DNA of 41,385 nt from Bacteroidales bacterium (GTDB lineage: Bacteria; Bacteroidota; Bacteroidia; Bacteroidales; UBA932). The notes beneath the pieces were generated by a model. That model had not been told where the DNA came from. It searched no databases and saw nothing but the letters and a program-made list of their open reading frames with translations. Below, piece after piece: positions 26,436 through 35,089 of the stretch. Made by a program: the position numbers and the translations under genes. Numbering within the stretch: the stretch's first letter is position 1; each line of letters starts with the position of its first letter. The stretch is taken from assembly GCA_017631435.1 (NCBI GenBank), contig JAGBTG010000052.1:1-41385 (forward strand), read 5' to 3'.

Positions 26436-27602
26436 CTACAGCACCTTTGCTATCTCAACAAAGGCATCAAATACCGGACCGGCGCTCACTGCGGCAGGGA
26501 TGCCCTCGTCGCCGCACTCGCGGATGCCCTGTACAAGCGGAATCTGGCCAAGCAACGGAACGTTGTATTTTTCAGCCATTCTCTTGCCGCCGTCCTTACC
26601 AAAGATGTAGTATTTGTTTTCTGGAAGCTCGGCAGGGGTGAACCACGCCATATTCTCAACAAGGCCAAAGATTGGCTTGTTGATGTCCTTGTTGCGGAAC
26701 ATGTTTATTCCCTTCTCCACATCTGCAAGGGCAACTGCCTGAGGGGTAGTTACAATGATTGCTCCGTTAAGCGGAATGTCGTGAACCATGCTTATGTGGA
26801 TGTCGCCTGTTCCCGGAGGAAGATCCAGCAAAAGGAAGTCGAGCTCTCCCCATTTAACCTGCAAGGTCATCTGTTTAAGGGCGTTGCAAGCCATTGCGCC
26901 TCTCCAGATAAGAGCCTGCTCAGGTTTTGCAAAGTAACCTATTGACATCCATTTCACTCCAAATTTCTCAATAGGAATGATCAGCTCCCCAACGGTTTTG
27001 CCGTGAGGGTTCTTGCCCATAGGCTTGCCTGAAGGGTCCTGGTCTTCAATTGCAGCCTCGCCGTGGTCTGTATAGCCGTCCTCGTAAACGAACTCTACGT
27101 CTGGAATCTCCCCTTCAGTGGCAGTCATTTTAGGAATCGAAGGGCCATAAACGTCGGCATCAGCAAGTCCCACTTTGTAGCCCATCTTGGCAAGGGTGAT
27201 GGCAAGGTTTACAGAAACGGTAGATTTGCCCACACCGCCTTTGCCTGAGGCAATTGCAATAATCTTCCCGACGGTCTCAAGCTGCTCCTGGCCCAACTCA
27301 AGTTTCTTTGCCTTCTTTGGAGCGGCCCCCTCGCGCACCATCTCAATGATGCTCACCTTTACACCCGGCCAAACTGAGGCAATTGCCTCCTCGCAGGCTT
27401 TCTTAAGGGTGCCGGCAAGGGCATCGGGAGATTTGAATACAAGTTTGAACTTCACCTTATAGCTGTCGGGAATATCATTTCCAACAGCATCCTTGAGGGG
27501 TTCAACTTTTACATCCTCCACAAGGCCAAGTTCTGTTATGCTTTTGTCAAATGCCGGATGGATTACCCCACCCAGCACATCAAGAATCTCTGAAGTTGTC
27601 AT
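26436..27602 (-). CDS. mrp: Mrp/NBP35-family iron-sulfur cluster carrier ATPase
   Basis: A cytoplasmic P-loop ATPase thought to carry and transfer Fe-S clusters (ApbC/Mrp). The ATG at 27602 is used; the frame continues upstream to a TTG at 27644, which is unlikely. It has 388 residues. Order: an N-terminal DUF59/MIP18 domain (about 1-90), a Lys-rich linker, then the deviant Walker [10 protein letters not shown] (about 120-128), a [12 protein letters not shown] switch, and [12 protein letters not shown]. The C-terminal CxxC of the E. coli-type protein is absent: the region reads [20 protein letters not shown], which I recall as usual for Bacteroidetes Mrp. It lies 66 bp after the S46 peptidase gene, probably in the same transcript. 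Confidence 0.92.
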   Translation of the reverse strand: MTTSEILDVLGGVIHPAFDKSITELGLVEDVKVEPLKDAVGNDIPDSYKVKFKLVFKSPDALAGTLKKACEEAIASVWPGVKVSIIEMVREGAAPKKAKKLELGQEQLETVGKIIAIASGKGGVGKSTVSVNLAITLAKMGYKVGLADADVYGPSIPKMTATEGEIPDVEFVYEDGYTDHGEAAIEDQDPSGKPMGKNPHGKTVGELIIPIEKFGVKWMSIGYFAKPEQALIWRGAMACNALKQMTLQVKWGELDFLLLDLPPGTGDIHISMVHDIPLNGAIIVTTPQAVALADVEKGINMFRNKDINKPIFGLVENMAWFTPAELPENKYYIFGKDGGKRMAEKYNVPLLGQIPLVQGIRECGDEGIPAAVSAGPVFDAFVEIAKVL

Positions 27603-27619
27603 TTTCCCAAATTTTTTCC

Positions 27620-27660
27620 TCCCGACAGGTCCTCCGTACTGCAAAAAGAAACTGTCGGGA
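27620..27660. repeat. Inverted pair of the TCCCGACA octamer
   Basis: TCCCGACAG (27620-27628) and CTGTCGGGA (27652-27660) form a perfect 9-bp inverted repeat with a 23-nt loop, in the gap between the S46 peptidase and mrp. No T run follows on the minus strand. Uptake-sequence systems also use inverted pairs at gene ends. Confidence 0.7.
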
Positions 27661-27668
27661 AGAAGAAT

Positions 27669-29750
27669 TTATTTCACAATGTTCATCTCATCCAGAAGGT
27701 ATCCTGCCTTGCCGTATTTGTCAATGATGAACAGCACGTAGCGGATATCCACGTTGATACAGCGCTGAAGGCTTGGCTCAAAGATTACGTCGCCGCTCAT
27801 TGCCTCCCAGTTGCCGTCGAATGCAAGACCTATAAGCTCGCCTTTGTCATTCAATACAGGAGAACCTGAGTTACCGCCGGTGATGTCGCCGTTGCAAAGG
27901 AATGCAACAGGCATCTTGCCGTTCTCAAGTGCGTAAGGACCAAAATCTTTGGCTTTCCACAACTCTTTAAGGCGGGCAGGAACTACAAACTCCCAGTTGT
28001 TAGGGTCCTCTTTCTCCATAACGCCGTCCAAAGTGGTGATGTAATCATAGATAACGGCATCTTTAGGTGAGTAAGGGAGAACCTTGCTGTAAGTAAGACG
28101 CATGGTTGAGTTTGCATCAGGGTAAGAAGCGTTGTCGCCCATCATCTCAAGGGTACCTGCAACGTAAGCCTTCTTGGCCTTGTCAATCTTTGCAGAGCTT
28201 GCAAGAAGTTTAGGCATGATTCTGTTTGATACAATATGAAGCTGGGCTCTAAGATCCTCAACAGGGTCGTTGCCAAGGTCTGCGCCTGCTGCAACTGCTG
28301 CATCATATTTCTCCTTGCTTACATAAACTGAGTTGTCATAAAGGTTGTCTACAAAAGCATCAATGCTTCCGCCAAACTCAGAATCAATGGTTGCAAAGAA
28401 TGCAGGGTGGTATTTTGCATCAACTTTCTCCTTGTAGATTGCAATCATGCGTTTTGCAAGCTTGCGGTCTGTAGATGCCGAATAATCCTTGAAGAAACCG
28501 TCCATGCCGCCTCTCTTTGCCCTTGCAGGAGCTTTGATAAGCTCAATTGCAGAAAGGGTCTCGGTAATGTATCTGTATACATATGCATACTCGGCTCTCT
28601 CCTTAATTGCATTGTTGATGGTTTCAACAGCAGTGCCGTATTTCTCAACACGTTTAGGATCGGCAGCAACCCACTCATTGAAAGCTCTCTCCTCTGCAGC
28701 TCTGCGCTCAACAATGTTAAGCTTGTCAAAGGTCTCGTTCATACCCATCCATTTCTTCCAGCCGTTTGAAGAGCCTGCATATTTGCTTGAGTACTGGATT
28801 CTTACCTTAGGATCTGCAAGCATGTCGTTCATCCAGATATCCTGTTTCTCACCACGCACGTAGATGCTGATTGCGTTGTTGATCTTCTGGGTCTCCTTAG
28901 CCTCCTCGCTGCTCATGAAACGGGTAGTGCGGCCAGGGAAGCCAATGATCATTGCATAATCATTCTCCTTAACACCTTTCAAAGAGATTTTCAAGGACTG
29001 TTTTGGAGTGTAAGGGACATTCTCCTCAGAGTACTCTGCAGGGTTGTTGTTCTTGTCTGCATAGATTCTGAAAACAGAGAAATCACCGGTGTGTCTTGGC
29101 CACATCCAGTTATCTGTATCTGCACCAAATTTGCCGATTGATGAAGGCGGAGCACCTACAAAACGGATATCCTTGAAAGTGCGGGTAGTGATAAGAAGAT
29201 ACATGTTGTTGTTATAGAAGCTGGTAACCCTTGCATCCAAAGTAGGGTCTGCCTTAACAGCCTCTGCTTTAATCTTCTCAATCTCCTTGTCCCAACGTTT
29301 CTTGTAGTCTTTAGGGTCTTTAGCCTTTGCAACAGCCTTGTTCAAACGCTCGGTAACATCAACGAACCTGTCTACAAAAGTAACTGTAAGACCTTTGGCA
29401 GGAAGCTCCTCCTTAAGGTTCATTGCCCAGTAGCCGTCTTTAAGATAATCGTGCTCTACTGTACTTAGAGCCTGGATATTGCCATAACCGCAGTGGTGGT
29501 TGGTGAACAGAAGACCCTTGTCTGAAACGATCTCTGCAGTACATCCGCCGCCAAAATGCACAATGGCATCCTTAAGGCTTGAATTGTTTATGCTGTAGAT
29601 GTCCTCAGCAGAAAGCTTGCAGCCCATCTCCTGCATTTTCTTTATGTTAAGCTTCTCCAAAAGCGGGAGCAGCCACATACCCTCGTCTGCCTTTGCCGGC
29701 ATAGCGCCCAACAAGATGGCAACCAACAATAAAAATCCTGTTTTTCTCAT
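27669..29750 (-). CDS. S46-family dipeptidyl-peptidase, DPP7-like
   Basis: A periplasmic serine exopeptidase that removes dipeptides from oligopeptide N-termini. The ATG at 29750 begins the signal peptide (MRKTGFLLLVAILLGAMPAKA), giving 693 residues; the frame runs further upstream but past the -7 box. Seen: the chymotrypsin-like halves with catalytic His in LLFTNHHCGYG, and the Ser in GDITGGNSGSPV (about residue 628). Eighteen residues after that Ser is Gly (FDGNWEAMSGD). In characterised enzymes, Gly there marks DPP7 (hydrophobic P1) and Arg marks DPP11 (acidic P1), so DPP7-type specificity is inferred. It probably serves amino-acid or peptide nutrition. Confidence 0.92.
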   Translation of the reverse strand: MRKTGFLLLVAILLGAMPAKADEGMWLLPLLEKLNIKKMQEMGCKLSAEDIYSINNSSLKDAIVHFGGGCTAEIVSDKGLLFTNHHCGYGNIQALSTVEHDYLKDGYWAMNLKEELPAKGLTVTFVDRFVDVTERLNKAVAKAKDPKDYKKRWDKEIEKIKAEAVKADPTLDARVTSFYNNNMYLLITTRTFKDIRFVGAPPSSIGKFGADTDNWMWPRHTGDFSVFRIYADKNNNPAEYSEENVPYTPKQSLKISLKGVKENDYAMIIGFPGRTTRFMSSEEAKETQKINNAISIYVRGEKQDIWMNDMLADPKVRIQYSSKYAGSSNGWKKWMGMNETFDKLNIVERRAAEERAFNEWVAADPKRVEKYGTAVETINNAIKERAEYAYVYRYITETLSAIELIKAPARAKRGGMDGFFKDYSASTDRKLAKRMIAIYKEKVDAKYHPAFFATIDSEFGGSIDAFVDNLYDNSVYVSKEKYDAAVAAGADLGNDPVEDLRAQLHIVSNRIMPKLLASSAKIDKAKKAYVAGTLEMMGDNASYPDANSTMRLTYSKVLPYSPKDAVIYDYITTLDGVMEKEDPNNWEFVVPARLKELWKAKDFGPYALENGKMPVAFLCNGDITGGNSGSPVLNDKGELIGLAFDGNWEAMSGDVIFEPSLQRCINVDIRYVLFIIDKYGKAGYLLDEMNIVK

Positions 29751-29788
29751 AAAAATATCTATATTTAAAAGTTTATTCCTTAACCCCA

Positions 29789-29796
29789 CAAAAGTA
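29789..29796 (-). promoter_or_regulatory. Bacteroidetes -7 box for the S46 peptidase
   Basis: TACTTTTG on the minus strand, a perfect TAnnTTTG, 38 bases before the ATG at 29750; it supports that start over the longer frame. Confidence 0.6.
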
Positions 29797-29801
29797 CTAA
29801 A

Positions 29802-31580
29802 ATGGAAACTCAAAACCAAAATATGAAGCACATCCTCATTGTTCCCGACAAATTCAAAGGTTCCCTAACCTCCCTCCAGGCCGCCCAGGCCATCCGGAAG
29901 GGACTTGAGAAGCGGTATGCGGCAGGTGATTGCGGCAATGGCCTGCAGTTTCAGCTGGTGGAGATTGCCGATGGTGGTGACGGCAGCCTGGATGTGGTTG
30001 CCGGCAGGGTGACATCGCCCCAAAAGGTATCTGTAAAGGTGCATGACCCTCTGTTCAGGGGGGTAACTTCCCAGATATTGCTGTATGGGGGAGAGGATTC
30101 TCCTCTGTGCGCCTTCATAGAGATGGCAAAGATTTCCGGACTGGCCATGCTGGAGCAGCATGAGCGCAATCCTCTCAATACTTCTACTTACGGTTTTGGC
30201 GAGGCTATCCGTAAGGCACAGGAAATGGGGGCCAAAAAAATTACCCTCTCAATAGGCGGCAGCGCTACCGATGATTGTGGAGCGGGAATGCTTCAGGCTA
30301 TTGGTTTTGAATTCTTTAACCGCGCTGGAGAGCTTATCCCGGCACCAATCTGCGGCAGGGACTTGCAGGATATTGGACGCATTGCCTCTCCGGAGGAATC
30401 TGTCGGGAAAATACTCTTTGGGGGTGAGGCGGGTTGCAAAATTGAAGTTATCTGCGACGTTGACAATCCTCTTCTTGGGGAGAACGGTGCCACAGCGGTA
30501 TATGCTCCACAGAAAGGGGCAACTCCCCAGGCAATGGAGATACTTGAGAGGGGAAAAGCAAACATGGCGGCTGTGGCGGAGAGGTGTCTGCACATCCTCC
30601 CACAGATGAAACTCCTCCCCGGAGCAGGTGCTGCCGGAGGTGTGGGGTATGCAGGAACGGCATTCTTGGGGGGTAAGTTATTGTCGGGATGGAGATTTTT
30701 TACAGAAATTACCTCGCTGGAGGAGAAAGTGCAGTGGGCAGATGTGGTTATAACTGGAGAGGGAAGTGTGGATTCCCAGAGCCTGAGCGGCAAAATTGTG
30801 GGCGGCATAATGGAACTTGCCCAAAAATACGGCAAGCCGGTAGAGATTTTCTGCGGGGTGTCCTCCCTGCAGGAGTTGCCTCAGGGGGTACGGTGCCACT
30901 CGCTGGTATCCATAGAACCCGATAAGCAGATGTGCATGACCCACGCTGCCGAATTGCTTGAGAGGCTGGCAAAAGGGATGACAACATCACTATCACCATA
31001 TTATAATCCCGACGAAATAGAGGCCGGGTGCGACGAGGCTGGCCGCGGCTGCCTTGCGGGACCGGTATTTGCCGCAGCGGTAATCCTTCCAAAAGATTTC
31101 TACCACCCGCTGCTGAACGATTCAAAGCAGCTCACCGCTAAACAGAGGGAAAAACTCAGGCCAATCATAGAAGAAAATGCCATTGCATGGGGTGTATGCG
31201 CAATATCGGCGCAGGAGATTGACAAGATAAACATCCTAAAGGCATCAATTAAAGGGATGCACGGAGCGCTGGATATGCTTGAGGTGCGCCCCACCTCAAT
31301 TCTGGTAGACGGCAACCGTTTCTACAAATATCAGGAGATTCCCCACATATGTATGGTTAAAGGCGACGCCCGTTTTGCCAGCATTGCTGCGGCATCTGTC
31401 CTTGCCAAAACTTACAGGGATGAGTACATGCTGAAAATTGCCGCTGAGTACCCGCAGTACGGCTGGGACCGCAACATGGGCTATCCCACCAAGGAACACC
31501 GCGCTGCAATTGCCGCCCACGGCCCAACTCCTCACCACAGAATGAGCTTCAAGCTGCTGGAGGATCCTACACTGTTCTAG
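29802..31580 (+). CDS. Glycerate kinase - ribonuclease HII fusion protein
   Basis: One open frame of 592 codons holding two complete enzymes. Residues about 8-385 are a GlxK-type glycerate kinase: [47 protein letters not shown] and [14 protein letters not shown] are all present. Residues about 405-592 are RNase [18 protein letters not shown] with the first catalytic Asp-Glu, [19 protein letters not shown] and [10 protein letters not shown]. RNase HII removes ribonucleotides and RNA-DNA hybrids; glycerate kinase phosphorylates glycerate for glycolysis. The join is [18 protein letters not shown], with an internal ATG at 30978 where a normal-length RNase HII (200 residues) could start. ATG 29823 (MKHILIV) is an alternative N-terminus. 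Confidence 0.88.
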   Translation: METQNQNMKHILIVPDKFKGSLTSLQAAQAIRKGLEKRYAAGDCGNGLQFQLVEIADGGDGSLDVVAGRVTSPQKVSVKVHDPLFRGVTSQILLYGGEDSPLCAFIEMAKISGLAMLEQHERNPLNTSTYGFGEAIRKAQEMGAKKITLSIGGSATDDCGAGMLQAIGFEFFNRAGELIPAPICGRDLQDIGRIASPEESVGKILFGGEAGCKIEVICDVDNPLLGENGATAVYAPQKGATPQAMEILERGKANMAAVAERCLHILPQMKLLPGAGAAGGVGYAGTAFLGGKLLSGWRFFTEITSLEEKVQWADVVITGEGSVDSQSLSGKIVGGIMELAQKYGKPVEIFCGVSSLQELPQGVRCHSLVSIEPDKQMCMTHAAELLERLAKGMTTSLSPYYNPDEIEAGCDEAGRGCLAGPVFAAAVILPKDFYHPLLNDSKQLTAKQREKLRPIIEENAIAWGVCAISAQEIDKINILKASIKGMHGALDMLEVRPTSILVDGNRFYKYQEIPHICMVKGDARFASIAAASVLAKTYRDEYMLKIAAEYPQYGWDRNMGYPTKEHRAAIAAHGPTPHHRMSFKLLEDPTLF

Positions 31581-31683
31581 GTGTTGCAATACTTCCGCAG
31601 TCTCCCGTAGCATCCGGCAGCGCACACAGCACCCGTAGCACCAGTAACTCTCCGTAGCACCCACAGCATCCCTGCTCCGCATC
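31581..31683. other. Short gap with imperfect CCGTAGCA repeats
   Basis: CCGTAGCAYC-like segments recur three times between about 31606 and 31660, with CACAGCATCC relatives. No gene is present and no clear terminator is seen. Confidence 0.4.
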
Positions 31684-32052
31684 CTACGGATAGGCCGAGC
31701 CGCGGTGCTTTACGTAACTTTCATTTTTCTCGTTGAGAATGTTGATGCATTGCTTGAGGGTGTCAATTTCCTCCTCAAGGCTGTGGATGCGTTTGAGATA
31801 TTCGGCCCGTTCAAGGTCTGCAAGGGAAGATCTGGTGTGTGGATCTTCTTCAAGGACCAGCTCTTTTACTGAAACGTTCAATGCGGCTGCAATGTCCCAC
31901 AGCTTCTCGTTTATGAGCACGGTTTTACCCCTCTCAAGTTTCCTGTAGTTGTTGAGTGCAATACCTATGGCCGTTGCAACTTTCTCCTGGGAGATTCCCT
32001 TGCTGCGGCGCACTTCGTAGATTTTCTGTTTAATTGAGCCGTTCTTTTTCAT
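31684..32052 (-). CDS. Small XRE-family regulator with C-terminal coiled coil
   Basis: A 122-residue DNA-binding protein. The ATG at 32052 (MKKNGSIKQKIYEVRRSKGISQEK) is chosen over the longer frame because a perfect -7 box ends 6 bases before it. Residues about 7-62 are an HTH_3 domain (SQEKVATAIGIALNNYRKLERGKT as the helix-turn-helix). The remainder (about 75-112) is a leucine/glutamate-rich heptad region (LERAEYLKRIHSLEEEIDTLKQCINIL) likely to dimerise. It is transcribed divergently from the EF-G-like gene, with 184 bp between the starts, which makes that gene a possible target. This is an inference from position only. Confidence 0.85.
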   Translation of the reverse strand: MKKNGSIKQKIYEVRRSKGISQEKVATAIGIALNNYRKLERGKTVLINEKLWDIAAALNVSVKELVLEEDPHTRSSLADLERAEYLKRIHSLEEEIDTLKQCINILNEKNESYVKHRGSAYP

Positions 32053-32057
32053 TGCAA

Positions 32058-32065
32058 CAAAAATA
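32058..32065 (-). promoter_or_regulatory. Bacteroidetes -7 box for the XRE regulator
   Basis: TATTTTTG on the minus strand, a perfect TAnnTTTG, 6 bases before the ATG at 32052; the transcript would be nearly leaderless. Confidence 0.55.
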
Positions 32066-32140
32066 TGGCCTGGATGGATGTGATATAGGTATTTTAAGGA
32101 TTGTAAAATAGTATCCAAAGGGTGTTATTGAAAGAAGGGC

Positions 32141-32172
32141 TTTGTATTTTGAAAATAATTTTATTAAATTTG
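32141..32172 (+). promoter_or_regulatory. Bacteroidetes promoter for the EF-G-like gene
   Basis: Both elements are perfect: -33 TTTG (32141-32144) and -7 TAAATTTG (32165-32172), with 20 bp between them. Transcription is expected near 32178, leaving a leader of about 60 nt. Confidence 0.75.
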
Positions 32173-32176
32173 AAAC

Positions 32177-32193
32177 CACTTTTTCCAAAAGTG
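32177..32193. promoter_or_regulatory. Palindrome at the EF-G-like transcription start / leader hairpin
   Basis: CACTTTT (32177-32183) and AAAAGTG (32187-32193) form a perfect 7-bp inverted repeat around TCC. It begins where transcription is predicted to start. It could be an operator or a 5' mRNA hairpin. ACACTT recurs downstream in the leader at about 32198 and 32211. Confidence 0.45.
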
Positions 32194-32236
32194 ATACACA
32201 CTTAAATAAAAACACTTTAAAATACTATTAAATACA

Positions 32237-34390
32237 ATGAAAACTTACAATACCAGTAATGTGCGTAATGTGGTACTGTTGGGAAGTTCCAAATCGGGAA
32301 AGACCACATTCGCTGAGACAATGATGTTCGAGGGTAAAGTTATTGAGAGAAGAGGTACAATTGAGGCTAAGAACACTATGAGTGACAATACCGAGATTGA
32401 GCAGATTTACCAGAGATCAATTTATTCTACACTTCTATACACAGAGTTTCTTGACACAAAATTCAATATCATTGATACCCCGGGTTCAGACGACTTCGTA
32501 GGTGGTGTGTATTCAGCATTCTCAGTTGCTGAGAACGGTATCCTTCTTGTAAATGCCACTCAGGGCGTTGAGGTTGGTACCGAGATCTTTGCACGTCACG
32601 CTGTGAAACATCAGAAACCTCTTATCATTGCCGTTAACCAGCTGGATCATGAGAAACAGGACTGGCAGGCAACCATCGATTCATTGAAAGCTACTTTCGG
32701 AAACAAGGTTGTATTGGTTCAGTACCCTGTTAACCCAGGTGTTGAGTTTGACACTTTCATTGATGTCTTGAAGATGAAGATGTACAAATTCAAGGATGAG
32801 AACGGTACCCGTGAGTCATTTGAGATTCCTGAGGAGTACAAGGAGGAGGCTTTGGCATTGCACCAGCAGCTTGTTGAGATGGCGGCAGAGAATGACGAGA
32901 ATTTGATGGAGACATTCTTTGATAAAGGCCAGCTTACTGAGGACGAGATCAGAGCAGGTATGAAAGTAGGTATGCAGTTGGGTGACATCCTTCCAGTATT
33001 CTGCTTGTCTGCTAAGAAAGATATTGGTGTTAAACGTATCATGGAGTTCACCATCAACGCAGGTATTACTCCCGACAAAGTTGACAATCTTACTAAAGAG
33101 GGTGAGGCAGTTAAAGTTGATTCAAACGGCCCTACTTCAATCTTCGTATACAAAACTGCACAGGAGCAGCACTTGGGCGACGTTTCATACTTCAAGGTAA
33201 TGAGCGGTAAGCTTACTGAGGGTATGGATGTTGTAAACCCTGAGACCGGCGCTAAAGAGCGTATTGCACAGATTTACGCTGTAGCAGGTAAAAAACGTGA
33301 GAAAGTTACCGAGGTTATGGCAGGTGACATTGCTTGTACAGTAAAACTTAAATCAGTTAAGACTGGCCAGACACTTTGTGCTCCTGGTTGCGAGACTGTA
33401 TTTGAGCCAACCCATTTCCCTGCACCTAAATTCCGTACAGCTATCAAAGCTAAAGTTGAGAAAGACGAGGAGAAATTGGGCGAGATCCTTAACAAGGCCA
33501 ATGCAGAGGACCCAACAATCTTGGTTGAGTACTCAAAAGAGTTGAAACAGACTATCATCAGCGGTCAGGGTGAGCACCATATCAACATCCTTAAATGGCA
33601 GCTTACAAATACCCATAAGATTGAGGTTGACCTGTTTGCTCCAAGAATCCCTTACCGTGAGACAATTACCAAAATTGCAACTGCAGACTACCGTCATAAG
33701 AAACAGTCTGGTGGAGCAGGCCAGTTTGGTGAGGTACACATCCTTATTGAGCCTTACTACGAGGGCGCTCCTGAGAACAACAAGTTCAAAGTTGACGGCC
33801 AGGAGATGGTTCTTAACGTAAAAGGCAAAGAGGAGTATCCACTTGAGTGGGGTGGTAAACTTGAGTACTACAACTGTATCGTAGGTGGTGCAATTGACGC
33901 ACGCTTCATGCCGGCTATCCTTAAAGGTATCATGGAGAAAATGAACGAGGGCCCTCTAACAGGTTCTTACGCACGTGATATCAGAGTTTACGTTTACGAC
34001 GGTAAGATGCACCCGGTTGATTCAAACGAGATGGCGTTCAAACTTGCTTCACGTAACGCATTCAAAGAGGCGTTCAAGAAAGCCGGTCCTAAGATCATGG
34101 AGCCTATCTACAACGTGGAGATCCTTGTTCCAAGCGACTGCATGGGTGATGTAATGAGCGACCTTCAGAACCGCCGCGCAATGATTGAGGGTATGAACAG
34201 CGTTAAAGGCTTTGAGGTACTTAAAGCAAGAGTTCCACTAGCAGAGCTTTACAAATACTCAACCTCATTGAGCTCACTAACCAGCGGTAGAGCAACCTTC
34301 ACAATGGAGTTTGCAGACTACCAGCAGGTTCCTTCAGACGTTCAGGAGAAACTTTTGAAAGCATACGAAGCAGAGGAGAAAGACGAGTAG
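32237..34390 (+). CDS. fusA2: EF-G paralogue of the Bacteroides EF-G2 (FusA2) type
   Basis: A 717-residue translation elongation factor G homologue with all domains present: G domain, domain II (about 305-390), domains III-V (about 400-700, with RIPYRETI and AGQFGEV). The G domain is atypical: P-loop GSSKSGKTT (16-24), G3 motif DTPGSD where canonical EF-G has DTPGH, so the catalytic His is replaced by Ser84, and NQLD (134-137) for NKMD. Bacteroides thetaiotaomicron EF-G2 is reported to support translocation without GTP hydrolysis under carbon limitation; this protein has the features expected of that group. Codons are strongly biased to high expression. A perfect promoter and terminator make it a single-gene unit. 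Confidence 0.88.
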   Translation: MKTYNTSNVRNVVLLGSSKSGKTTFAETMMFEGKVIERRGTIEAKNTMSDNTEIEQIYQRSIYSTLLYTEFLDTKFNIIDTPGSDDFVGGVYSAFSVAENGILLVNATQGVEVGTEIFARHAVKHQKPLIIAVNQLDHEKQDWQATIDSLKATFGNKVVLVQYPVNPGVEFDTFIDVLKMKMYKFKDENGTRESFEIPEEYKEEALALHQQLVEMAAENDENLMETFFDKGQLTEDEIRAGMKVGMQLGDILPVFCLSAKKDIGVKRIMEFTINAGITPDKVDNLTKEGEAVKVDSNGPTSIFVYKTAQEQHLGDVSYFKVMSGKLTEGMDVVNPETGAKERIAQIYAVAGKKREKVTEVMAGDIACTVKLKSVKTGQTLCAPGCETVFEPTHFPAPKFRTAIKAKVEKDEEKLGEILNKANAEDPTILVEYSKELKQTIISGQGEHHINILKWQLTNTHKIEVDLFAPRIPYRETITKIATADYRHKKQSGGAGQFGEVHILIEPYYEGAPENNKFKVDGQEMVLNVKGKEEYPLEWGGKLEYYNCIVGGAIDARFMPAILKGIMEKMNEGPLTGSYARDIRVYVYDGKMHPVDSNEMAFKLASRNAFKEAFKKAGPKIMEPIYNVEILVPSDCMGDVMSDLQNRRAMIEGMNSVKGFEVLKARVPLAELYKYSTSLSSLTSGRATFTMEFADYQQVPSDVQEKLLKAYEAEEKDE

Positions 34391-34411
34391 TCTTCTTCCC
34401 GATAGATACCC

Positions 34412-34448
34412 AAATAGGCACAGAACTTCGGTTTTGTGCCTATTTTTT
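34412..34448 (+). terminator. Strong Rho-independent terminator after the EF-G-like gene
   Basis: A 15-bp stem (34412-34426 with 34431-34445) closed by a TTCG tetraloop, one G-T wobble, then a T run. Confidence 0.93.
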
Positions 34449-34508
34449 TGTTGCTGAAAGAGCCTGTTGCCGAAACAGCCTGTTGCGGCAGGGTAGGTGG
34501 GGCTTGCC

Positions 34509-34915
34509 GGCACGTTTTGATGCCTCAGTGTGCCCAATGGTGGTCAGGCGGGCACATTTTTGTTTGATTTTGTTCCCCACAGAGGGTGTCAGTTGCCCTT
34601 GTGGCACATTTTGGTGCTACAACGTGCCCACTTGGCGGCAGGCGGGCACATTTTAATGCGTTTCCGTGCCCGTTCGCTGTTTTTCTGCTGCTCCGGGCAC
34701 ATTTTGGCGGCTCAGCGTGCCCATTCGGCGGTAGGCGGGCACATTTTTGTTTGATTTTGTTCCCCACAGAGAGATGTGGGTTCCTCCGGGGCACGCCAGG
34801 ACCCTCCAGTGTGCCCGTTGTGCGGCAGGCTGGCACGTTTGAATATCGTTCCGTGCCCCATAGGGTGCTGCCGTAGCCGTCGGGATACAAAAATTACTTT
34901 CAACGTGCCCAATGA
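34509..34915. repeat. Left REP-like array, four units
   Basis: Units start with GGCAC at 34509, 34603, 34696 and 34790 (spacing 94, 93, 94). Each unit holds GGCACrTTTTGG-like sequence, a facing CGTGCCCA, an AGGCGGGCACATTTT and a variable tail, so GGGCAC/GTGCCC inverted repeats recur about every 30-50 bp. Unit 2 has a distinct tail (AATGCGTTTC, GTGCCCGTTC), while units 1 and 3 share TTTGATTTTGTTCCC. A degenerate fifth end (CAACGTGCCCAATGAGCAGC) lies at 34901. No convincing gene lies inside. Confidence 0.9.
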
Positions 34916-35060
34916 GCAGCTGTCGGGAATACTTGTCTTACCTTCTGTCCCCGTAGAAATAGATGCCATAATCGGAGTAAATTTTTTTAGGAAAAAGAAA
35001 AATCTCTGCAACTGCAAAGAAAAATTTCTTTTTCAGGCATAGTTCTGCCTGTGCAACCGG

Positions 35061-35068
35061 TAGCTTTG
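35061..35068 (+). promoter_or_regulatory. Bacteroidetes -7 box for the RAYT gene
   Basis: TAGCTTTG, a perfect TAnnTTTG, 21 bases before the ATG at 35090; it excludes the in-frame GTG at 35051 as a start. Confidence 0.55.
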
Positions 35069-35089
35069 GGAAACGTAAAAAACAATATC

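Noticed and set aside
26436-27602. Loss of the CxxC motif in Mrp as a defect
   Set aside because: The [20 protein letters not shown] version is, as far as I recall, the usual one in Bacteroidetes Mrp proteins.
34525-34890. Open frames of 70-120 codons on both strands through the repeat arrays
   Set aside because: Their translations simply repeat the array period (CARLPPxGH-like), lack family similarity and start signals, and appear on both strands at once.
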